Notes: a model not told the origin generated them from the sequence alone. DNA of 64,000 nucleotides from Jannaschia donghaensis (GCF_001403795.1 NZ_CXSU01000012.1:1410548-1474547); one strand, 5' to 3'. Positions 53,097-62,615 are shown, counted from the stretch's first letter. Numbers and translations are program-made.

Positions 53097-53738
53097 TCAA
53101 AAGTCTTCGTTCAAGATCACGTTGTCCTGCACGGCGCGATACATCTCCTTGTGTTCTTCCCAGTAGCCGCTGACCTTCAGACGAACAGTGATCGGCCCTT
53201 CCTCGATATTCATGAAGTAAAACCCGTGATATCCGGGAAATGGGGCGGTGAATGAACCGTGCTGGGCTAGGCCTTCGCCCCGTGAATAGGCCATTTCAAA
53301 ACCCTCGGGGTAGTTGGCGGCATCTTCGCTCGATGGATGTCCGTGAAAGTCGTAATAGACGCCGTCACCGACCGCATTCAGAACCTCCCAAGAATACACC
53401 AGTGTGGTGTCTGCGGGCAGGACAAACTTGTACTCGACCTCGCCGAAATCCTCGATCTCGATGTCAATCACCTTGGAGCGGAAGGGCGCGTCTTCCAGGT
53501 GGATCAGCCCCTGGACGGAAGTGTTGATCAGGTCGGCCGTCGGGTCGTAGTCACCGATGTTGAACTCCAGAGCTCCCTCGAACGGGGCCCCCTCGGGGGT
53601 ATCCTGCGCGAGGGCCGTCAGGCCCAGCTTCGACCCGAGGCCGGTCGGGTCGATCCCGTATTCCGCGGGCAGGACGGCACCGATCAGCAGCGCACCGCCG
53701 ACCATGGCCCCCATGATGAGTTTGCGTATCTGCGTCAT
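53097..53738 (-). CDS. transmembrane-anchor-like secreted protein
   Basis: The start at 53738 follows GGAGG by seven bases. 213 residues: a membrane anchor (MTQIRKLIMGAMVGGALLIG) running into VLPAEYGIDPTGLGSKLGLT, a stretch shared with small 'transmembrane anchor' proteins found beside metal-transport genes, then a soluble beta-rich domain with FHGHPSSEDAANYPEG and HGFYFMNIEEGPITVRLKVS. It is the last gene of the HupE operon, 13 bp after hupE-like DNA. Its 3' end lies 8 bp from IS copy B. Function unknown. Confidence 0.72.
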   Translation of the reverse strand: MTQIRKLIMGAMVGGALLIGAVLPAEYGIDPTGLGSKLGLTALAQDTPEGAPFEGALEFNIGDYDPTADLINTSVQGLIHLEDAPFRSKVIDIEIEDFGEVEYKFVLPADTTLVYSWEVLNAVGDGVYYDFHGHPSSEDAANYPEGFEMAYSRGEGLAQHGSFTAPFPGYHGFYFMNIEEGPITVRLKVSGYWEEHKEMYRAVQDNVILNEDF

Positions 53739-53751
53739 GGCAGCCCCTCCT

Positions 53752-54426
53752 TCATGTGGTGAAAAATCCGGCCGCCTGCACTGCGAACAGGACAAGTCCG
53801 GCCGTGAACAGGATGACGTTCGCGTTCGTCGCGATCTGGGTGAAATCGGGCCGCTGCCGTAGCCACGACAGGCCGCCGAACAGTACCGTCAGGGCAAGCA
53901 CTTGCCCGATCTCGACGCCCGCGTTGAAGGCCAGCATGTTGCCGATCAGACCATCGGGCGACAGCGACAGGTCCTGCAACTTGCTCGACAGGCCAAGCCC
54001 GTGGACAAGGCCGAAACCGAAGACCGCGGCCTTTGGATCGATCCCGCGAATGATCCGAAGGTTCTCCAGCGCCTTGTAGCAGACTGACAGGCCGATGATC
54101 GCATCGACCGCGTAGGTGTTCACCTGAAATCCCGACAGCACCCCAATGAGCAGTGTGACCGAATGGCCCAGGGCGAACAGGCTGACGAAGGTGACGACGT
54201 CGCGCAGCCGTCCCAGGAAGAAGATCACCCCGGCCAAGTAGAGCAGATGGTCGTAGCCCGTGACCATGTGCTTCGCTCCGAGATAGAGGTAGGGTCCGAT
54301 GTGCAGGCCCGACGCCCCGGTCAGGAACCCCCGGTCCCCGGCCCCGACGCCATGGGCCGCGGCGCCGACGGCCAACGCCGGGACCAGCCCGCAGACCAAG
54401 ATTGCGGATCTACAGGTCTTCGACAT
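53752..54426 (-). CDS. HupE/UreJ family membrane protein
   Basis: 224 residues from 54426, overlapping the previous gene by 17 bp. An N-terminal signal-like helix is followed by the HupE/UreJ-2 pattern: HIGPYLYLGAKHMVTGYDHL (His-rich, GxDHLL), FALGHSVTLLIGVLSGFQVN and GFGLVHGLGLSSKLQDLSLS with conserved His residues in helices. The family are secondary transporters, some for nickel or cobalt; no hydrogenase or urease gene is nearby, so metal identity is open. Confidence 0.85.
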   Translation of the reverse strand: MSKTCRSAILVCGLVPALAVGAAAHGVGAGDRGFLTGASGLHIGPYLYLGAKHMVTGYDHLLYLAGVIFFLGRLRDVVTFVSLFALGHSVTLLIGVLSGFQVNTYAVDAIIGLSVCYKALENLRIIRGIDPKAAVFGFGLVHGLGLSSKLQDLSLSPDGLIGNMLAFNAGVEIGQVLALTVLFGGLSWLRQRPDFTQIATNANVILFTAGLVLFAVQAAGFFTT

Positions 54427-54907
54427 AGGGAATGAACCGCCCGAGGACGATGACGCTGCACCAGAACGCGAGGGACAGAACCGCGACCGTCCGCGCCCCG
54501 CCCGCAAGGTCGGCGGAATCGACACCCGCCGCCATCTGCGGCTTGATCCGTCGCACGAAGTAGGCCGTGTTCAGACCGGCCAGCGCGATCATCCCCATTT
54601 TTGCCCAGAACGCGACGTTGACGAGGTATCGGTCCGAGTCCCCCACGAGGAAGAGAAGCCCCGTGACCAGATTTATCGCGAAGCCGATCGGGGCGAAGCG
54701 GACGAAGAGATCGACCCGTTGCATCGGTACTCTTCGCGCCACCCCGACCATCCGCAAGTCGACCACCAGGAGCGCTCCGAACAGCAGGCTCAGGCCGATG
54801 AAATGTGCCATCTCCAGCATCGGGAAGACGTAACGGTTGTCCATCACCAGCCCGTTCAGGGCCGATCCGTTCAGGGTGGCGATCACCCAGTTGAGCAGCG
54901 TTTCCAT
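54410..54907 (-). CDS. four-helix membrane protein of the HupE operon
   Basis: 165 residues starting METLLNWVIATLNGSALNGL; four membrane helices with a His in EMAHFIGLSLLFGALLVVDL and VDLFVRFAPIGFAINLVTGL. Not assigned to a family with confidence. It shares its general pattern (H..G..L..G....DLR..G, then FAP.GF..N...G) with the gene upstream, so the two are probably distant paralogues forming a membrane complex. Confidence 0.78.
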   Translation of the reverse strand: METLLNWVIATLNGSALNGLVMDNRYVFPMLEMAHFIGLSLLFGALLVVDLRMVGVARRVPMQRVDLFVRFAPIGFAINLVTGLLFLVGDSDRYLVNVAFWAKMGMIALAGLNTAYFVRRIKPQMAAGVDSADLAGGARTVAVLSLAFWCSVIVLGRFIPYVEDL

Positions 54908-54918
54908 CGTTGCGACCC

Positions 54919-55377
54919 CTAGGACATGTAGCCGATCAGGCGGCCCGAGATGATTGCGGCGATCCAGGTGGCCATCGCCAGCCCGGCCAGGCTGCGGTGG
55001 ACCGGCGACACCTCGTCCATCCGCGCGATGCAGATGCGGACGAGGTACCACGTCAGCAACAGGCCGACCGCGACCAGCGCGAGCTTGATGCGGAAGGCCC
55101 AGTTGAAGAACAGCATCGACGCCCCGCCCAAGAAGAGGGCCGCACCCGACAACAAGTTCAGGAGGAAACCGCCAAGCGCCACGCGCCAGTAGGGTGCCAT
55201 CGCCGTGACCGGGATCGCGGGCGCAAAACCCAACACCCGGATCGTCAGCATCAGCGCGATGCCGACCATCGTGGCCATCCCGATCGCGTGGAGCGACAGC
55301 ACGATGGGATACCCCCAGAGGGTGCCGGACACCGTTGTCCCGATAAAGGAATCTTCCAGCCAGAAGAGGGTTTCCAT
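54919..55377 (-). CDS. four-helix membrane protein of the HupE operon
   Basis: 152 residues from 55377 (GGAGG about nine bases upstream); longer in-frame starts add a non-hydrophobic lead. Helices include LWGYPIVLSLHAIGMATMVG, MLTIRVLGFA, WRVALGGFLLNLLSGAALFL and a final segment with SGRLIGYMS. One membrane His and a DxR-like loop resemble its neighbour. It lies 11 bp before that gene. Possibly a heme or metal-handling membrane subunit; this is speculation. Confidence 0.78.
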   Translation of the reverse strand: METLFWLEDSFIGTTVSGTLWGYPIVLSLHAIGMATMVGIALMLTIRVLGFAPAIPVTAMAPYWRVALGGFLLNLLSGAALFLGGASMLFFNWAFRIKLALVAVGLLLTWYLVRICIARMDEVSPVHRSLAGLAMATWIAAIISGRLIGYMS

Positions 55378-55437
55378 GTCGCGCGCCTCCGCCGTTCCAT
55401 TGTCGCCGCATAACCGCCACGCGGGCACCCAAGCGGG

Positions 55438-56544
55438 CTACTCCGTCCGCTCGTTCGTGAGGTCTTCGCAGTCGTAGGGCCGGTAGGCGTCCGTCGTCAG
55501 TACGACCTCGTCCACCCCTTCGATCGGTGCCTCGAGGTAGAGCGGATCGATGAAAGCATAGTCACGGGTCAGCACTGTGCCGTCGTCGCTCAGCGTGAAG
55601 CGTTCGGTGACGGTCAGCTCGGTGCTGTTCTTGACCGGCTGCGGACCGCGGCCACCTTCGGGGCGTTCGGGGTGTTCCGGTCTCTCGGCCGCCTCCGCAC
55701 TGTTCGGCAGGACGCCCGCACGCCCCCCGATGGGTGCCATGATCCAACCTTCATCGAATCCGGTCGTCGTCACGACCAGCGCGTCGCTGTCCCAATTGCC
55801 CACCGAATACCCCGCGCGGCTGGGCTCAATCGCGTCCGGTGTGTCACCGTCCAGGTGAATCGTACGCACCAGATCCATGAACCCATAGGTCAACGTGATC
55901 TCCGTCTCCGTCTGCTCGACGGCGTTCACCATGCCGTTGAACACCCAATCCATGACGATGTTCGTGGGCTGACAGTTGAAGCGCGGGTTTTGCTCCGGGC
56001 TCGCATCCGCGATTGCCGCCTCACCCGCGTCGGTGAGTGTCACACTGGGCCGCCCTCCGCCGCGTTCCCGGGGGTTTGCCACCGCCCAGTTGCCGTCGAT
56101 GTTGGGCGTCCCATCCGCGCGGACGACCTCCCGTTCCGCGACGTCGAGCGTGCCGTCCTCACCGAATGTACTCTCGCGATTGGCCGTCACACCATTGGCG
56201 AACGTTATCTCGTTCATGTGACAAGTCGTCGGATCGTCACGGTCGGGCGAGCCCTCGATGGTAATCTCGCTCCCAATCTCGAACATCTCCTCGGTCCAGC
56301 CGCTGCGCCGTAACAGCGACCCTGACGTCAATTCGCAGCGCATGTTCGTCATGTCGCCGCCCTCGTCGGCGACGTCGAAATAGACGTAGGCGTGGGGATT
56401 CACGAGGCTGATACGCGTGATCGTTCCGGTGACTTCGTAACTTTGGCTCATATCGAACTGACCGCTGACGCCGTGGTGGGCCAGTACGGTGAGTGGAAAG
56501 ACAGATAGGGTCGCGGTCAGCCCAAGGGTTTGCAAACTCGGCAT
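55438..56544 (-). CDS. DUF6152-like secreted protein, first gene of the HupE operon
   Basis: 368 residues with a signal peptide (MPSLQTLGLTATLSVFPLTV, then LAHHG). The N-terminal third has HHGVSGQFDMSQSYEVTGTI, NPHAYVYFDV and CHMNEITFANG, as in DUF6152 periplasmic proteins (AHH start, E..G.....NPH). The rest is a beta-rich region found in related longer proteins, with a short repetitive Glu/Pro/Arg stretch (ERPEHPERPEGGRG). The paired His at the mature N terminus may bind metal. It leads a five-gene minus-strand operon with the HupE-like transporter. Confidence 0.72.
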   Translation of the reverse strand: MPSLQTLGLTATLSVFPLTVLAHHGVSGQFDMSQSYEVTGTITRISLVNPHAYVYFDVADEGGDMTNMRCELTSGSLLRRSGWTEEMFEIGSEITIEGSPDRDDPTTCHMNEITFANGVTANRESTFGEDGTLDVAEREVVRADGTPNIDGNWAVANPRERGGGRPSVTLTDAGEAAIADASPEQNPRFNCQPTNIVMDWVFNGMVNAVEQTETEITLTYGFMDLVRTIHLDGDTPDAIEPSRAGYSVGNWDSDALVVTTTGFDEGWIMAPIGGRAGVLPNSAEAAERPEHPERPEGGRGPQPVKNSTELTVTERFTLSDDGTVLTRDYAFIDPLYLEAPIEGVDEVVLTTDAYRPYDCEDLTNERTE

Positions 56545-57059
56545 GGTTTCAGGTCCTCATCTGGAGTTGGCAGCCGTTTGGCCGCTGCATTCACAGGTAT
56601 TTCACGGATGAGGAGGCGTATTCCGTCGCTGGACAGGCGACGACGGGCGTACATCGCGGGCGGAATATCGCCCCCGTTTGAAGTCACATGCGCTAGTTGG
56701 GCGGGAATTCCATGACGACCTCCCGCCAGAGGAGTTCGTTTGCGCTGACGCCAAAAACGTAGGGTTGTGGCCGCTGAACGTCCCAAAGTTGATCTTGATT
56801 TACGGGCTGCCCATTGCCTGTTGTGCGGACCCTGGCGGCCATTGCCCGCGGGCACCCAAAGGTCTGCGCATCTTCAGAAATGATTTCCACGATTAGTAAG
56901 CCCCTCGCGAAAAAGCAGCTAGAAAAACGGATCAAGTCTCAGAGAGCGAAATGCGCTGATCCATCGACCGGATACAGAGATGAAGCGTCTTCCGATGTCA
57001 TTATGGACCTGCGTAGGTGGTTGTGCTTTTCTTTACCTAACGGCAAGGAAGGACACATA
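56545..57059. other. divergent promoter region, no gene seen
   Basis: About 515 bp between the HupE operon (minus) and the secreted-protein operon (plus). It must hold both promoters. Frames are short and unlike known families. Confidence 0.35.
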
Positions 57060-57938
57060 ATGAGAGGTCTGACGATCGCGACGATGGTCTGCTTGTGGGC
57101 CAGCGCAACCTTGGCCGATTGGCAGCTTGCTCCGCAGGGGGGTTGGATTTCGGACCGCCCGACGGCCCGAGGCTCTGCCGAGAACGACGCCTTCGTTCTA
57201 TCGCTCACCTGTCGCGAAGGCGCTCCATTTCTCTTTACGCTCGGCTACCCGGCGCGGGCCGGGGAAACCCGCGAGGAAGCCTTCGTGGTCGAAGTCGACG
57301 GCCGTAGCTTCGAACCGTTCGGAGAGCATTACCCCCCTGACGGTCTCTGGACGGCGACCCCAAGTGCCGACCTGATCGCGGCGCTGAAGGCGGGCAACGT
57401 CGCCCGGGTGGCACCACCGGATCAGCAGCCCCAGATTATTCGGCTCCGCGGATCATCTCGGGCCATTGAAGGTGCCTTGGCGGATTGCGCGCTGGTGTCG
57501 GCGAGCGATGTGCCCTCCGCGGCCGATCAAGATGCGCCCGGCGAGGTGCCATATGGCACGACCGTTCAGTTCGGCCAGCTGATCGCTTCGACGTGCGGCG
57601 GTGGGTATAGTCTCGCGGTAGGGGCCGAGGAAACCGCCGATCTTGACGGAGACGGGCGGGAGGATGTCGTGCTCGACTGGGCCGGTGTCACGTGCGACGA
57701 CCGTACAAAGGGACGCGGTGCGGGTTTTTGCGGCGCAGCTCTCTGTCGGATCGATGTGCTGCTGACCGGCCCCGGCACGCATCAGCAGATGATGGGTCTC
57801 AAACCTCGGTTCGTCAGGCGGATCTTCGATAAGGTCGCATTGCGAACCACCACGACGGGGGCCACCTGCGGAGGCCCGACACAGATCTGCGAGGTCGACT
57901 GGCGGTTCGATGGCCGGAAGCTGGAGGCAACGCGATGA
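57060..57938 (+). CDS. secreted protein of unknown function with DxDxDG loop
   Basis: 292 residues; GGAAGGA precedes the ATG, and an open frame back to 56814 is not needed. Signal peptide MRGLTIATMVCLWASATLA. The first half (FVLSLTCREGAPFLFTLGYP) resembles alphaproteobacterial secreted beta-sandwich proteins; the second half has ADLDGDGREDVVLDW, a calcium-binding-type loop, and several cysteines (GVTCDDRTK, GFCGAALCRIDV, CGGPTQICEVDW) that may form disulfides. Not recognised. Coupled by ATGA to the next gene. Confidence 0.72.
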   Translation: MRGLTIATMVCLWASATLADWQLAPQGGWISDRPTARGSAENDAFVLSLTCREGAPFLFTLGYPARAGETREEAFVVEVDGRSFEPFGEHYPPDGLWTATPSADLIAALKAGNVARVAPPDQQPQIIRLRGSSRAIEGALADCALVSASDVPSAADQDAPGEVPYGTTVQFGQLIASTCGGGYSLAVGAEETADLDGDGREDVVLDWAGVTCDDRTKGRGAGFCGAALCRIDVLLTGPGTHQQMMGLKPRFVRRIFDKVALRTTTTGATCGGPTQICEVDWRFDGRKLEATR

Positions 57939-59530
57939 GGTCTGCTCTGGTCGCCGTCGCGCTCTGTGTCGCTAGTCCGATTCAGGGGCAGGAACAGGTT
58001 GAGCTTCTGGTCCATGGGGCCATGATCGAGAGTCCGGAGGGGACGCCGTTGGCGACCGCCACATGGGTCGGAGATGTCCCGGAGGCAGGTTTCTTTCTCA
58101 CATCGAATGCGGTGCTGAGCGCAGATGAGCCGTGTTTGCGGTATTGGGCCGACGGCCCCTGCAGCCCACTTAGACCCGGCAGCAAGGCTGCATCGGCACT
58201 TGAGGGGATGGCGTGGATATCGGTCGCGGCGCTTGAAACGGAAAGTCAGGCCAAGTTCGATGCCAATCCGATAACCGCCATGCCCATGGTCGGATCTTTC
58301 GACCCGGCGACCGATCCCCCGGTGGCGGTCTTCGTCACGCAGAACTCCTTCGAGGGGTGGGAGGTGCCGGTCTCGCCCGTACCTATCTCCGGCGGCGCGG
58401 GTGACCTGTTGACGCTCAGGAACCCTGCTCTCAGCGGGTTCACTCTGGGCGCACCGGTCGCCACGGTCGAGAAAGGCCTGATCGGCGTCGTCGTCCGGGC
58501 AGCGGACGGTGCGGCGCAGGTGGCCGGACTCTCCACCGTGGTGGATGCAGCCGTATCGGAAGGCATTCCAGTCTTGAGCACGATGCAGTCCCTGAGTGTT
58601 GAAGACGGGGGCTTGCCCCCGCGTATCGAGAGCGAGATGGGGCGCGTCGTCGTCTTTGCCGACTGGGGAAGCCTCGGCTGGATCGGCGGTTACTACGGCC
58701 CCTCGATGGGAGGTGGCTTTGACGAGACGTTTGTGGCGACGATCGAGTTTTCGACATGGAACATCGCGTCCGACGGTCAGGCGACATTCTATGCCGGGAG
58801 TGACAAAACCCTGCCGCTGATCCCGGCAGGTCAATCGCTTGCGGCGACGCGTGGCGGGCCGACGTCCGATCACATGGCGACCTGCATCGTGCATGCGACG
58901 CCCTCCTCGGCAGGGCGACGCGCGTTGGTTGTGCAGCTCTGGCGTCTGATGCCGCATCTGGGGACGTCGCAGTCTGGGGGAAGACACTTCGAAGACGCAT
59001 CGGTCGTCGTCACAGACTGGGCAGACGGAGACACCGCTTGTGCCGATGCTCTCGGGACCCTGGATGAAGCGCGGCTTGCAGTGTTGTTCGGGCAAGCCCC
59101 TCCTGCCCCGCAAGAGGCTGCCAAGGAGGCCGAGGAGGCGACGGCGATGCAAGTCGAGGCAGTTTCGAAGGTCCTGCCTTCTGAGGGGCAGGGCAACTCC
59201 GCCTCCACGGCGACTTGGCAAGAACTGCCGTTATGGGAGGCGACTGGTCTCGCGGCAGTGCAAATCCCGCTCGGCGAGCGAAGCCTGATCGTCGGATGCA
59301 CGGAAAGCCGTGAGTTGGCCGTGGCACTGATCCTGGCCGAAGGTGAGGTATTATTCACGATCGCTGGCATCCCTGCGCAAGAGAGTGGGATGAACCAAGG
59401 CACGGCCTACGGATTGTTCGCCGCAGGTTCCAAGGATCGACTGATCCGTGGCGCGCTTGAGTGGGATGACGAAGGCGGCCCTCAAAAGATCGCGGGGCCG
59501 CCAGAATCGGCTCTCATCGGTGAGTGTTAG
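57935..59530 (+). CDS. secreted protein, possibly an inactive trypsin-fold protease
   Basis: 531 residues with signal peptide MRSALVAVALCVASPIQGQ. Residues 20-210 recall a trypsin-like fold: a strand pair before GFFLTSNAVLSA, where proteases have TNxHVV, and PALSGFTLGAPVATVEKGLI with GVVVRA, where they have GxSGSPV and GVV. If the alignment holds, the catalytic His is missing. The remaining 300 residues are unassigned and include an Ala/Glu-rich linker (PQEAAKEAEEATAMQVEA). It overlaps the preceding secreted-protein gene by four bases, so the two probably act together outside the membrane. Confidence 0.7.
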   Translation: MRSALVAVALCVASPIQGQEQVELLVHGAMIESPEGTPLATATWVGDVPEAGFFLTSNAVLSADEPCLRYWADGPCSPLRPGSKAASALEGMAWISVAALETESQAKFDANPITAMPMVGSFDPATDPPVAVFVTQNSFEGWEVPVSPVPISGGAGDLLTLRNPALSGFTLGAPVATVEKGLIGVVVRAADGAAQVAGLSTVVDAAVSEGIPVLSTMQSLSVEDGGLPPRIESEMGRVVVFADWGSLGWIGGYYGPSMGGGFDETFVATIEFSTWNIASDGQATFYAGSDKTLPLIPAGQSLAATRGGPTSDHMATCIVHATPSSAGRRALVVQLWRLMPHLGTSQSGGRHFEDASVVVTDWADGDTACADALGTLDEARLAVLFGQAPPAPQEAAKEAEEATAMQVEAVSKVLPSEGQGNSASTATWQELPLWEATGLAAVQIPLGERSLIVGCTESRELAVALILAEGEVLFTIAGIPAQESGMNQGTAYGLFAAGSKDRLIRGALEWDDEGGPQKIAGPPESALIGEC

Positions 59531-60041
59531 GGTACAGAGATTGGTCAGCGGCCCAACGCTTCAGCTCCTGAAAACGTCGCGGATGGCTTGATGTGGGGCG
59601 CTGATGTCTGATCGATTGTAAGTCGCCCGAACTCTTTCTCGGCGTTCTTGTATGGCATGGCGGTGGTGGGGGCGGCATTAAGGGTGCTCCGGGTTCTTGC
59701 GAGCAGGCCCTGTCTGATGACCGACGTGATATCCCCACTTGAATGGACCGTCCTCGACCCGACGCCGACGCTCCGCCCGGGCCACCAGCAGAATATAGCG
59801 ATCACGGAGGTATAACCGGTCGGCTTGCCGTTCCGACCACAGGCGCGTGAAGCTCGACCGCCGAAATGCACCCGTCCCCCGAAGCCGCCGCTCTGGGGCA
59901 CCGCGGCATCGGTGCTTCTGGGCTCGAAACCGACTTCGGAGGTGGCGCAGCATCTTGGCAACCGGACCGGGTTGGGGCTCAACCGGACGGCGCGAAGCAG
60001 AGATGGACGCTGTGATGCGGGAAACTTTGGGCATTAATCCT
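59531..60041. other. intergenic stretch, no confident gene
   Basis: About 500 bp between the secreted-protein gene and the ABC exporter. The exporter frame is open from 59847, but that lead is arginine-rich and unlike the family. No RNA gene seen. Confidence 0.3.
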
Positions 60042-61925
60042 ATGTTCTTCCTCATGAGTTTAGCTGACCGTATCTTTCGCCCGTTCGAGACCCTCGTCCG
60101 CCCTTTCGACCTTCCCGTCAGCCCGATGCCCGGCAGCGGGGTCTGGGCCTTGATCTGGCATTTTGCCCGGCTGTTCCGCGGCGTGCTGATCGCGGTGAGC
60201 GTGCTGTCTGTGATCTCTGCCGGGATCGGATTGACCGTTGTCTGGGCCCTCGCCTTCGTGGTCGACGGCGTGACGACGCAAGGCGCTGCGACGTTCGTGT
60301 CCTCCGAGGCATGGATGCTCGGCGCGTTGATCGTGCTCTTTGCGGTGATCGACCCGCTTGTCACCTTCGTGCGCGGGGCGTTCATGGCGCAGACGGTTCA
60401 GGTGCTGTTGCCGGCCGCGATGCGTTGGCAGTCCCACAAGGCGGTCGAGAGGCAGGACGTCGCGTTTTTCGAAGATGTCTTTGCGGGACAGGTCGCCAGC
60501 CGCATCGGTCAGGTCACCGGTGCCGTCCAGCGGTCGATGATGATCGCGATGCAGATGGTGCCCCGCGTCGTGGTGTCCTTTGGCGGGGCCGCGGCGCTTC
60601 TTGTCGCGCTGTCGCCGATGCTGGCCCTGCCGGTGGTGGTCTGGATCGCCCTGAACGTCGTGCTGGCCTGGTTCGCCGTGCCCGTCTATGCCGCGAGATC
60701 GCGCAAGGTGGCCGCCGCCACCAGCCGGGCGACGGGGGCAATGACGGACGTTTACTCCAACATCGCGATGGTCAAACTTTTCGCCGCCGAAGACAGCGAG
60801 GCCGGGGCCATCCGCAAGGTCATCGGCCAGACCATCGACACCCAGCACCGCGAAAACCGCGCCTATGTATCGACCGACGCTCTGGTGCATCTGCTCAACG
60901 TGTCGCTTGTCGTGTCGATCTTCGCGGTGGGTCTCTGGGGGCTTGTCGTTGGGTTCGTCACACTGGGCGACTTCGTTGCGGCTGCCGCGATCGCGCGCAC
61001 GCTTTCGGCGTCTTCGGGGATGTTCATTGGTTTGGGGCAATCGATCAGTCGTGCGTACGGGACAATCGCCGACGCGATGCCCATCATGACCACGCCGCCC
61101 ACCCTCACGGACGCGCCGGATGCGCCCGACCTGTCGGTGCCCAAGGGGGGCGTCACCTTCGACAACGTCACCTTCGGCTATGGCGACGCCGACCCGGTGG
61201 TCCGCGATCTGTCGCTGGACCTGGCCCCCGGGGAGCGGGTTGCGCTTGTGGGTCTTTCGGGCGCGGGCAAATCGACGCTCGTGTCGTTGCTGATGCGGTT
61301 ACGCGACGTCGACGCCGGGCAGATCGCCGTCGACGGCCAGGACGTGCGCGGCGTGACGCAGGCGTCCCTGCGGCGTCGCATCGGCGTGGTGACGCAGGAC
61401 GTCGATCTGCTGCACCGGTCGATCCGCGACAACATCCGGTACGGTCGCCCGGACGCCACGGATACCGAGGTCGAGGCCGCAGCAGAGGCAGCACAGGCGA
61501 TGGAGTTCATCCGCGATTTACGCGACGACAAGGGACGCCGCGGGCTGGACGCCTACGTCGGCGACCGGGGCGTCAAACTTTCGGGCGGTCAGCGGCAGCG
61601 CGTGACGATCGCGCGCGCCCTTCTGAAGGATGCTCCGATCCTGATTTTGGACGAGGCGACAAGCGCGCTCGACAGCGAAGCCGAGGCCGCGATCCAGGTC
61701 AATCTCGATCGGCTGATGGCGGGCAAGACGACGCTGGCGATCGCCCACCGCCTGTCGACCATCGCGGCAATGGATCGCATTGTGGTGTTGGAAGACGGCC
61801 GGATCGCTGAGGTTGGCACCCACGAAGCACTGCTGGCGATGGGCGGGCTCTACGCCAGGCTCTGGCAGCGGCAATCGGGTGGCTTCCTCGCACGGGATAT
61901 GCCTACTGCCGACGCAGCCGCCTGA
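60042..61925 (+). CDS. ABC exporter, fused membrane and ATPase domains
   Basis: About 627 residues; starts at 60003, 60042 or 60054 cannot be told apart because none has a good ribosome site. A six-helix exporter domain (about 40-350) is followed by an ATPase domain: Walker A GLSGAGKSTLVSL, Q-loop VTQDVDLLHRS, signature LSGGQRQRVTIARAL, Walker B ILILDEATSALD, His in AIAHRLST. It resembles MsbA-like half-exporters; it is not a close copy of the exporter at 9387-11144. Substrate unknown. Confidence 0.92.
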   Translation: MFFLMSLADRIFRPFETLVRPFDLPVSPMPGSGVWALIWHFARLFRGVLIAVSVLSVISAGIGLTVVWALAFVVDGVTTQGAATFVSSEAWMLGALIVLFAVIDPLVTFVRGAFMAQTVQVLLPAAMRWQSHKAVERQDVAFFEDVFAGQVASRIGQVTGAVQRSMMIAMQMVPRVVVSFGGAAALLVALSPMLALPVVVWIALNVVLAWFAVPVYAARSRKVAAATSRATGAMTDVYSNIAMVKLFAAEDSEAGAIRKVIGQTIDTQHRENRAYVSTDALVHLLNVSLVVSIFAVGLWGLVVGFVTLGDFVAAAAIARTLSASSGMFIGLGQSISRAYGTIADAMPIMTTPPTLTDAPDAPDLSVPKGGVTFDNVTFGYGDADPVVRDLSLDLAPGERVALVGLSGAGKSTLVSLLMRLRDVDAGQIAVDGQDVRGVTQASLRRRIGVVTQDVDLLHRSIRDNIRYGRPDATDTEVEAAAEAAQAMEFIRDLRDDKGRRGLDAYVGDRGVKLSGGQRQRVTIARALLKDAPILILDEATSALDSEAEAAIQVNLDRLMAGKTTLAIAHRLSTIAAMDRIVVLEDGRIAEVGTHEALLAMGGLYARLWQRQSGGFLARDMPTADAAA

Positions 61926-62590
61926 TGCCGGTGGGACACAAACCGCCCACCGCAAACGTTCACGGACGGCCACAGCGCTGCGGCGCGGGTTTCCCAAAGC
62001 GATCATTCGCTTGGCACGCAGCACTGTATAGATACGGATGAAAGCTCAACGGGACGAAGTAGCCTTCCGGCTTGTCAGGTCGAAGGTTCACATCCGCTCG
62101 GTACGTTCCTAAGAACCTGGCCTAGCGCATCGCTTAAAACAGACTGAGGAAGGTGTGTAAGAAGACTAGAAAACTCAATATTTTGACAACAGAAAAACCC
62201 TTGGACGGCTCTGCGCAAAAAGGTCACGTCTGACGAGATGTGTAATTTGATCTGTGAACGAGATATCGACCCGTCCACCACAAGTGAGTTCTACTCTCCA
62301 AAGAAATACTAGCTGAGCTCTCGATAGAAGACGCATAACCATGAAAGTCGAAATACGAGCAGCATGGGGATCAGTTATTCTATCCCTCAGCGGCGGCGTA
62401 TGGGCAGTTTTCAGATACGATGAATAAGGCGATCTATGAAATACTGTGACGGTTGTGGTGCCGTCGCACTTTCTGCGCCACCGGAATCAAAGTGGACTAT
62501 ATCGGCGGTCTGACACCCTTTAGTCGCAGGTGGTGTTCTGGGGTCTACGATAGCCGGTTTTACGACATCTATCAAAAGCTTAAAAGATAT
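61926..62590. other. AT-richer gene-free stretch
   Basis: About 665 bp between the ABC exporter and the tRNA remnant. Only very short frames occur, composition is less GC-rich than elsewhere and nothing recognisable is encoded. Together with the tRNA fragment and IS copy C it looks like an integration scar. Confidence 0.35.
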
Positions 62591-62615
62591 TGGCTGGGAT
62601 GGTAGGATTCGAACC
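62591..62615 (-). other. 3' end of a tRNA (possible attachment-site scar)
   Basis: On the minus strand: GGTTCGAATCC, then TACCATCCCAG and CCA, which is a T-loop, T-stem 3' arm, acceptor 3' strand (CATCCCA), discriminator G and CCA. The 5' half with TGGGATG is not found upstream, and the 5' arm of the T-stem matches only partly. The acceptor resembles tRNA-Gln. Such 3' tRNA pieces are left at one end of integrated elements. Confidence 0.65.

Noticed and set aside
61926-61965. Terminator after the ABC exporter (GGTGGG/CCCACC)
   Set aside because: Loop of ten bases and no T-run; too weak to call.
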